DNA of 34,233 bases from Candidatus Methanophagales archaeon (GTDB taxonomy: Archaea > Halobacteriota > Syntropharchaeia > Alkanophagales > Methanospirareceae): the NCBI GenBank assembly GCA_014061035.1, contig JACGMN010000007.1, positions 1-34,233 of the forward strand, given 5' to 3'. Below the pieces are notes generated by a model, which made no database searches, was not told where the DNA came from, and saw only the letters and a list, made by a program, of their open reading frames with translations. Shown piece after piece: positions 30,474-34,233 of the stretch. Both the position numbers and the translations under genes were made by a program. Positions within the stretch are counted from its first letter, which is position 1. The number at the start of each line of letters is the position of its first letter.

Positions 30474-31730
30474 TTAATCAAATACCAAAACATCATTCAA
30501 AACAGCGATTACTTCGTCTATCTCATTTTTACTTATAACCAGTGGCGGCACTAACCTTATCACGCTCTCAGAAGTGCAATTTATCAAGACGCCAAGGTCA
30601 ATAGCTTTCTTAGCAATAATTCCACTACACGGGTTCGTCAATTCTATCGCTATCATCAGCCCTTTTCCTCTTATTTCCTTTATATATCTATACCCGGACC
30701 CTGACCTTAACCTTAGCCCATTCTCTCCTGTATGAAGATTATTAAGAGAATTCATTAAATATTCGCCAAGTTCTCGTGACCGTTCAACCAGTTTCTCATC
30801 CTCTATCACGGTTATAGACGCCAGTGCTGCTGCACACGCGAGTGGATTGCCACCAAATGTCGTTCCATGCTCACCGATCTCAAACTCTATTCCCTCCTTT
30901 GCAAGTACAGCACCAATAGGGAACCCGGCACCCATTGCCTTTGCTACCGTCATTATATCAGGCTCTACGCGATCGTGCTCCTTACCAAACCACCGCCCTG
31001 TCCGACCAAACCCGGTCTGTATCTCATCAAGGATCAGCAAAACACCTTTCCTGGTGCATATCTCTCTTACCTCTTCCAGATACCCTTCTGAAGGAACTAA
31101 TACCCCTGCTTCTCCCTGGATAGGCTCTAATATGACTGCGGCAGTATCGCGATCTATCGCCTTTTCAATCGCTGTTGCATCGTTGTATCTTACAAATTTC
31201 ACGTTTTTCAGGAGTATCGGTTCAAAAGCAGCCCGGAATTTTTTGCCCGCGGTCAGACTCAAGGAACCAAGAGTTCTGCCATGAAAACTTCCTTCTGCAG
31301 CTATAAAATTATGCTTACCAGTAACTTTACATGCCAATTTCACCGCAGCTTCTATGCTTTCCGTCCCCGAATTACAGAAAAAGACCTTTGCCATACCACT
31401 ACTACTACCACTACTACTACTACTACCACTACTACTTATTTCAGTCAGTTTCTCTGCAAGTTTCACCTGCGGCTCGCTGTAATACAAATTCGAGACGTGA
31501 ATGAGCTTCTCAGCCTGCTCCTTCATTGCATTCACTACCACCGGATGGCAGTGCCCAACTGCGTTTACTGCAATGCCACCGACGCAGTCTATATACTCGT
31601 TACCCGAGAAATCTGTTACTATCGCTCCTTTTCCACTTTTTAATACTATTCGCTCTCTTTTGTACGTTTGCATTAAGTATCTCTTCTCGTTCTCAAAGAC
31701 TTCTTCCATAGACGTGAACAATTGAATCAT
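30474..31730 (-). CDS. argD: Acetylornithine aminotransferase (ArgD) with Ser-Gly insertion
   Basis: 418 residues, class III PLP enzyme in arginine (and possibly lysine) synthesis. Runs: VGGIAVNAVGHCHP, FFCNSGTESIEAAVKLA, GSFHGRTLGSLSLTA, ILDEIQTGFGRTG, TVAKAMGAGFPIGA with the PLP Lys, and HGTTFGGNPLACAAAL. A Ser-Gly run (SSSGSSSSSGSSSG, about 98-112) from a CTA/CCA trinucleotide repeat at 31391-31438 is inserted before the FFCNSGTE strand. Start: AAAGGAG directly touches the ATG at 31730, too close; the TTG at 31721 (nine bases away) or ATG at 31709 may be the real start. It follows SppA by 27 bp. Confidence 0.95.
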   Translation of the reverse strand: MIQLFTSMEEVFENEKRYLMQTYKRERIVLKSGKGAIVTDFSGNEYIDCVGGIAVNAVGHCHPVVVNAMKEQAEKLIHVSNLYYSEPQVKLAEKLTEISSSGSSSSSGSSSGMAKVFFCNSGTESIEAAVKLACKVTGKHNFIAAEGSFHGRTLGSLSLTAGKKFRAAFEPILLKNVKFVRYNDATAIEKAIDRDTAAVILEPIQGEAGVLVPSEGYLEEVREICTRKGVLLILDEIQTGFGRTGRWFGKEHDRVEPDIMTVAKAMGAGFPIGAVLAKEGIEFEIGEHGTTFGGNPLACAAALASITVIEDEKLVERSRELGEYLMNSLNNLHTGENGLRLRSGSGYRYIKEIRGKGLMIAIELTNPCSGIIAKKAIDLGVLINCTSESVIRLVPPLVISKNEIDEVIAVLNDVLVFD

Positions 31731-31757
31731 CTCCTTTGACGTTGATGCTGATGAGAG

Positions 31758-32723
31758 TTAGAATGAGTAAAAGTTCGAGATTGCCATTATATTTCCGTGA
31801 AGACTCTCGTCTAAATAACGCAGATAAAATTTAGCAGGATCAATATCATTATTTATCAGGATCTCGCCACCGCCACCAAAAAGCAATCTCATCAAGGTTG
31901 GTCTGTTCTTATGTATCACCCTTGGTTCCATCTCGATTTCACCGAGATATGCTGCGCGATCGATGGCATCATGCAGGTTGCCAAAGCTATCGACTAAACC
32001 ATGCTCTTTAGCGACTGCACCAAGAAATATCCGTCCATCTGCAAGTTCTTTCACCTCGTTTATCGGTATCTCCCGTCCCTCCGCAACTGTCTTCACAAAT
32101 CTATTGTGGACCGCTGCCAGAGTCTCATTTATAAATTCCCGCTCTTCATCAGTGATATTTCTCCATGGCGCACCCATATCCTTCTTCTCACCAGACTTGA
32201 AGACCTCGTACCTTATTCCTTCCTCCTCAAAGTATGCCATTCTATTCTCGATTACCCAGATGACGGCAATGCTCCCGGTCATTGTGTCCGGACTTGCCAT
32301 GATATAATCTGCCGGAGCAGAGATCCAGTATGCACCAGACGTTGCGATGTCTCCCATCGAGATTACAATTGGAATTTCCGTTCGTTCGATCTCAATAGCG
32401 ATCTCCTGAGCTGCTGCCGGCGTACCACCAGGACTATTAAGCCTCAAAACGATTGCCCTTATAGACGGATCTCTCTCTGAATCACGTATACTATTGATGA
32501 CGTCCTCTGCTGATGCGAACCCAAAACCACCGGGTATGCTTCCTGATATTATCGGTCCCTGGACATGTATCACTGCTACAGCCTCCCGTGTGATTATGTA
32601 GTCTCCAACTCTCATATCGACCATATCAGTCGTAATTAACAATATCGCCACAGTGGTTGAGAGGAGCATTATCGCGATCAGGATATATCCAATCCTTCTG
32701 TTCCTCTTTGATTTGTCGTACAT
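31758..32723 (-). CDS. sppA: Signal peptide peptidase SppA-like serine protease (S49)
   Basis: 321 residues. One N-terminal membrane span (about 11-31), then a ClpP/crotonase-like protease domain: VAVIHVQGPI, IVLRLNSPGGTPAAAQEIA, the nucleophile Ser in GDIATSGAYWISAPADYI, GSIAVIWV, and the candidate general-base Lys in YEVFKSGEKKDMG. Single-domain length like archaeal and Bacillus SppA. It probably degrades cleaved signal peptides or membrane proteins. It lies between the Yip1-like gene and argD in one apparent operon. Confidence 0.92.
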   Translation of the reverse strand: MYDKSKRNRRIGYILIAIMLLSTTVAILLITTDMVDMRVGDYIITREAVAVIHVQGPIISGSIPGGFGFASAEDVINSIRDSERDPSIRAIVLRLNSPGGTPAAAQEIAIEIERTEIPIVISMGDIATSGAYWISAPADYIMASPDTMTGSIAVIWVIENRMAYFEEEGIRYEVFKSGEKKDMGAPWRNITDEEREFINETLAAVHNRFVKTVAEGREIPINEVKELADGRIFLGAVAKEHGLVDSFGNLHDAIDRAAYLGEIEMEPRVIHKNRPTLMRLLFGGGGEILINNDIDPAKFYLRYLDESLHGNIMAISNFYSF

Positions 32724-32755
32724 CTTCTCGTTTAATCCACCATCTTTCCTTATGC

Positions 32756-33337
32756 CTAAGCTAGCGGTATGCCAGCTATCGCCATTAGCGCGATCACCAC
32801 CACCGCCAAAACAATAATAGCTACTACCGAGCCGACCACCGTGATAGCTGCCCTTAGTATCGAGAACCTCTCTGCTATGCTTATGGCAAAGATCGTAAGG
32901 ACGCAGTACCAGACAAAACCTATCAGGTCAATAAGACTCGATAGCAGCGGTGATATAAACCATGTTACCAGGCTTAATGGATATATCAGTAGATATGGCA
33001 CGTATGCATAACCTATGAGGTGTAAAAGCATGCTGTATTCACCCTTTCCGCCGATGAGTTTGGCAACCAGGTGAAGTATTCCAACGTATATAACCCACGA
33101 TAAAAGTGTGGACGTTAAACCAAGAATGAACAACCCGGTAAAATCAAGCGGTATCAGAGGTATTAATTCTGGGGGCATCATGCGGGGAAGCAGCATGCCA
33201 AGTAATATACCAGCAAAGGCTCCTGCCAGCAGAACAACAATAAAAGCGTCCCTAAGTGCTCTCTCTTTCGAAAGCTGCTCTAATGTTTCACGTGGTGAAA
33301 TGACCATCGCACCAAGTCGCTCGACAAAATCTGTCAT
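32756..33337 (-). CDS. Yip1-family membrane protein
   Basis: 193 residues with about five membrane spans (from residue 30). The N terminus FVERLGAMVISPRETLEQL is the typical lead of prokaryotic Yip1 domain proteins, followed by LHLVAKLIGGKGEYSMLLHLIGYAYVPYLL. The role is unknown. AAGGAG lies about 15 bases before the ATG. It is the first gene of the unit leading to sppA and argD; a membrane quality-control link with SppA is speculative. Confidence 0.82.
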   Translation of the reverse strand: MTDFVERLGAMVISPRETLEQLSKERALRDAFIVVLLAGAFAGILLGMLLPRMMPPELIPLIPLDFTGLFILGLTSTLLSWVIYVGILHLVAKLIGGKGEYSMLLHLIGYAYVPYLLIYPLSLVTWFISPLLSSLIDLIGFVWYCVLTIFAISIAERFSILRAAITVVGSVVAIIVLAVVVIALMAIAGIPLA

Positions 33338-33393
33338 CTATTTTATATCACTCCTTTTATATTTCTATTATTATTTCACCATATTATTGCACT

Positions 33394-33401
33394 ATATAAA
33401 G
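33394..33401 (+). promoter_or_regulatory. TATA box for PIN/UPF0175 pair
   Basis: TATATAAA-like core, about 35-40 bases before the start of the PIN gene. This distance gives a short leader. Confidence 0.5.
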
Positions 33402-33435
33402 ATATGAGTTCATCATTCATATATCAGAGATCATA

Positions 33436-33816
33436 ATGTATAACATTGTGAAACAGATTATCATGGATGCGATGACGATCATACACTTGTCAAAAATAAC
33501 GCTTTTGAGGAGCTTGGTCGAGAAGATGGAGGTAGTAATCCCGCGTAAAGTGTTTAAAGAGTCGGTAAAAGACTCGTTGAGGCGGTATAACGATGCTTTG
33601 ATTACAGATGCTTTGATAAGGGAAGGCAAGATTATGATTTTGGACGCAAATATTGATGGGATAAAGGAGATTGAAAGATTTGGGATGACGGGTGGTGAGG
33701 CAGAAGTCGTTGCTCTCTACCGGGAGGGTAAATACGATGCCATTGCATCGGATGATGATGTTGTAAGGGAGAACAGAACACTGCTAAACTTAAAAGTCAT
33801 TAGTCCACGGTTATAA
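33436..33816 (+). CDS. PIN-domain protein (VapC-like toxin candidate)
   Basis: 126 residues. PIN-type acidic residues are in place: Asp11 (MDAMTIIHLSKITLL), Glu42 (VFKESVKDS), Glu88/Glu90 (TGGEAEVVAL) and Asp106-107 (IASDDDVVREN). PIN toxins usually cut RNA. The protein ends at KVISPRL, soon after the last motif, and so lacks the last helices usual in DUF3368-like PIN proteins, although the N-terminal nine residues are extra. An internal ATG at 33463 would start just before Asp11. The stop overlaps the next gene's ATG by one base (TAATG). Confidence 0.78.
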   Translation: MYNIVKQIIMDAMTIIHLSKITLLRSLVEKMEVVIPRKVFKESVKDSLRRYNDALITDALIREGKIMILDANIDGIKEIERFGMTGGEAEVVALYREGKYDAIASDDDVVRENRTLLNLKVISPRL

Positions 33817-34037
33817 TGCGGTTTATATTGGAAGGTATCAGAGAATACAAAAGAGAGAGGGCGGCAAGACTCTACAAAGAGCGAAGAGTATCAATAGATG
33901 GTGCGGCAGAACTCGCAGGTCTAACTGTTAGGGAGATGGTCAATTATCTGATAAGAAAAGGCTATAAATCTAACTATTCGTATGATGACCTGGAAAAGGA
34001 AATGGCGCTATTTAAAAAGGGTTCTGCAATTGATTAA
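33816..34037 (+). CDS. UPF0175-like antitoxin candidate
   Basis: 73 residues. The run RAARLYKERRVSIDGAAELAGLTVREMVNYLIRKGY is a small helix-turn-helix-like fold typical of UPF0175, which often accompanies PIN/DUF3368 proteins. It probably binds the PIN protein and the operon promoter. Gene order here is toxin first, whereas antitoxin first is more common for VapBC-type pairs. Confidence 0.77.
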   Translation: MRFILEGIREYKRERAARLYKERRVSIDGAAELAGLTVREMVNYLIRKGYKSNYSYDDLEKEMALFKKGSAID

Positions 34038-34206
34038 AAATATTTGTATAGGTACGATGAAGATACAGGATACAAGATACAAGAGAAAATTGATAGTTTT
34101 TCATACGAAAAATCCGCGATTTTATTAAAGCGGGGGAATCGGGCATAAATTATAGCCCTGCATCCGGCATCTTGCATCCTGCATCCCAACCGCGATACAA
34201 ATACTT
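34038..34206. repeat. Heptad inverted-repeat element, family B copy 2
   Basis: Left arm ATATTTGTATAGGTACGATG then GATACAG GATACAA GATACAA type units (34040-34085); right arm 34157-34205 with CCTGCATCCGGCATCTTGCA then TCCTGCATCCC and GATACAAATAC, the inverted counterpart (heptads GATGCAG/GATGCAA). The left end matches the reverse complement of the copy at 20384-20446. The central ~75 bp has no ORF. It immediately follows the antitoxin stop; the remaining bases to the window end hold nothing recognisable. Confidence 0.8.
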
Positions 34207-34233
34207 CACCTTTTTTCGTCCTCTTAGCGCTCT

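Overview
The window is archaeal. It carries archaeal-type ribosomal proteins (L10e, L15e, L37e, and an L3-to-S17 cluster), aIF1, aIF2-beta, an RNase P protein of the Rpp29 type, an archaeal LSm protein, and archaeal signal peptidase with a Ser/His centre. Three genes point to a methanogen or an anaerobic methane/alkane oxidiser: the N-terminal two thirds of AtwA (component A2 of the methyl-coenzyme M reductase system) at the left edge, a probable methanogenesis marker protein 6, and a fused Fae-Hps formaldehyde/ribulose-monophosphate enzyme. Placement in Methanophagales/ANME-1 or a related euryarchaeal lineage is a guess; the sequence alone does not decide it.

Layout, left to right. 1-2.1 kb (minus): partial atwA and a DUF373 membrane protein. 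2.3-4.9 kb (minus): histone-deacetylase-family hydrolase coupled to purF. 5.0-7.3 kb (plus): signal peptidase, L10e, argG. 7.5-9.1 kb: divergent nadX and arfC. 9.4-12.2 kb (plus): tRNA-Ile, marker 6, fae-hps, a BtuC-like permease, converging on cobS. 12.2-20.4 kb (minus): aconitase X, then L3-L4-L23-L2-S19-L22-S3-L29-aIF1-Rnp1-S17, then cobS. 20.5-23.0 kb (plus): glycosyltransferase, acylphosphatase, cupin-type phosphoglucose isomerase, overlapping tail to tail with a Thi4 homologue that follows L15e on the minus strand. 24.4-26.2 kb (plus): LSm, L37e, tRNA-Ser, aIF2-beta, PHP phosphoesterase. 26.2-28.7 kb (minus): enolase and an amidohydrolase, divergent from serA. 30.5-33.3 kb (minus): Yip1-like membrane protein, SppA, argD. 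33.4-34.0 kb (plus): a PIN-toxin/UPF0175-antitoxin pair, then a repeat element to the right edge.

Most genes are housekeeping: translation, amino-acid synthesis (ArgG, ArgD, SerA), purine, riboflavin/F420, NAD, cobamide and thiazole cofactors, isoprenoids (aconitase X) and central sugar metabolism (PGI, enolase). No rRNA, CRISPR array, transposase or phage gene was seen, and no gene-free stretch exceeds 300 bases.

The unusual content is repetitive DNA at three scales. (1) Dispersed non-coding elements built from 7-bp units in inverted arms: one family of (GGTTCAN)n with related ends and related centres, a second of (GATRCAG)n, and a third inverted repeat inside the ribosomal operon. (2) In-frame hexanucleotide or trinucleotide repeats in about ten conserved enzymes, giving dipeptide runs such as SRSRSR, DWDWDCDCDCD and SGSRSGSR. 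(3) Perfect or near-perfect 10-16 bp tandem duplications just upstream of start codons or a tRNA at seven places. Together they suggest a genome with active short-repeat expansion, and perhaps a heptad-repeat element family acting at transcript ends.
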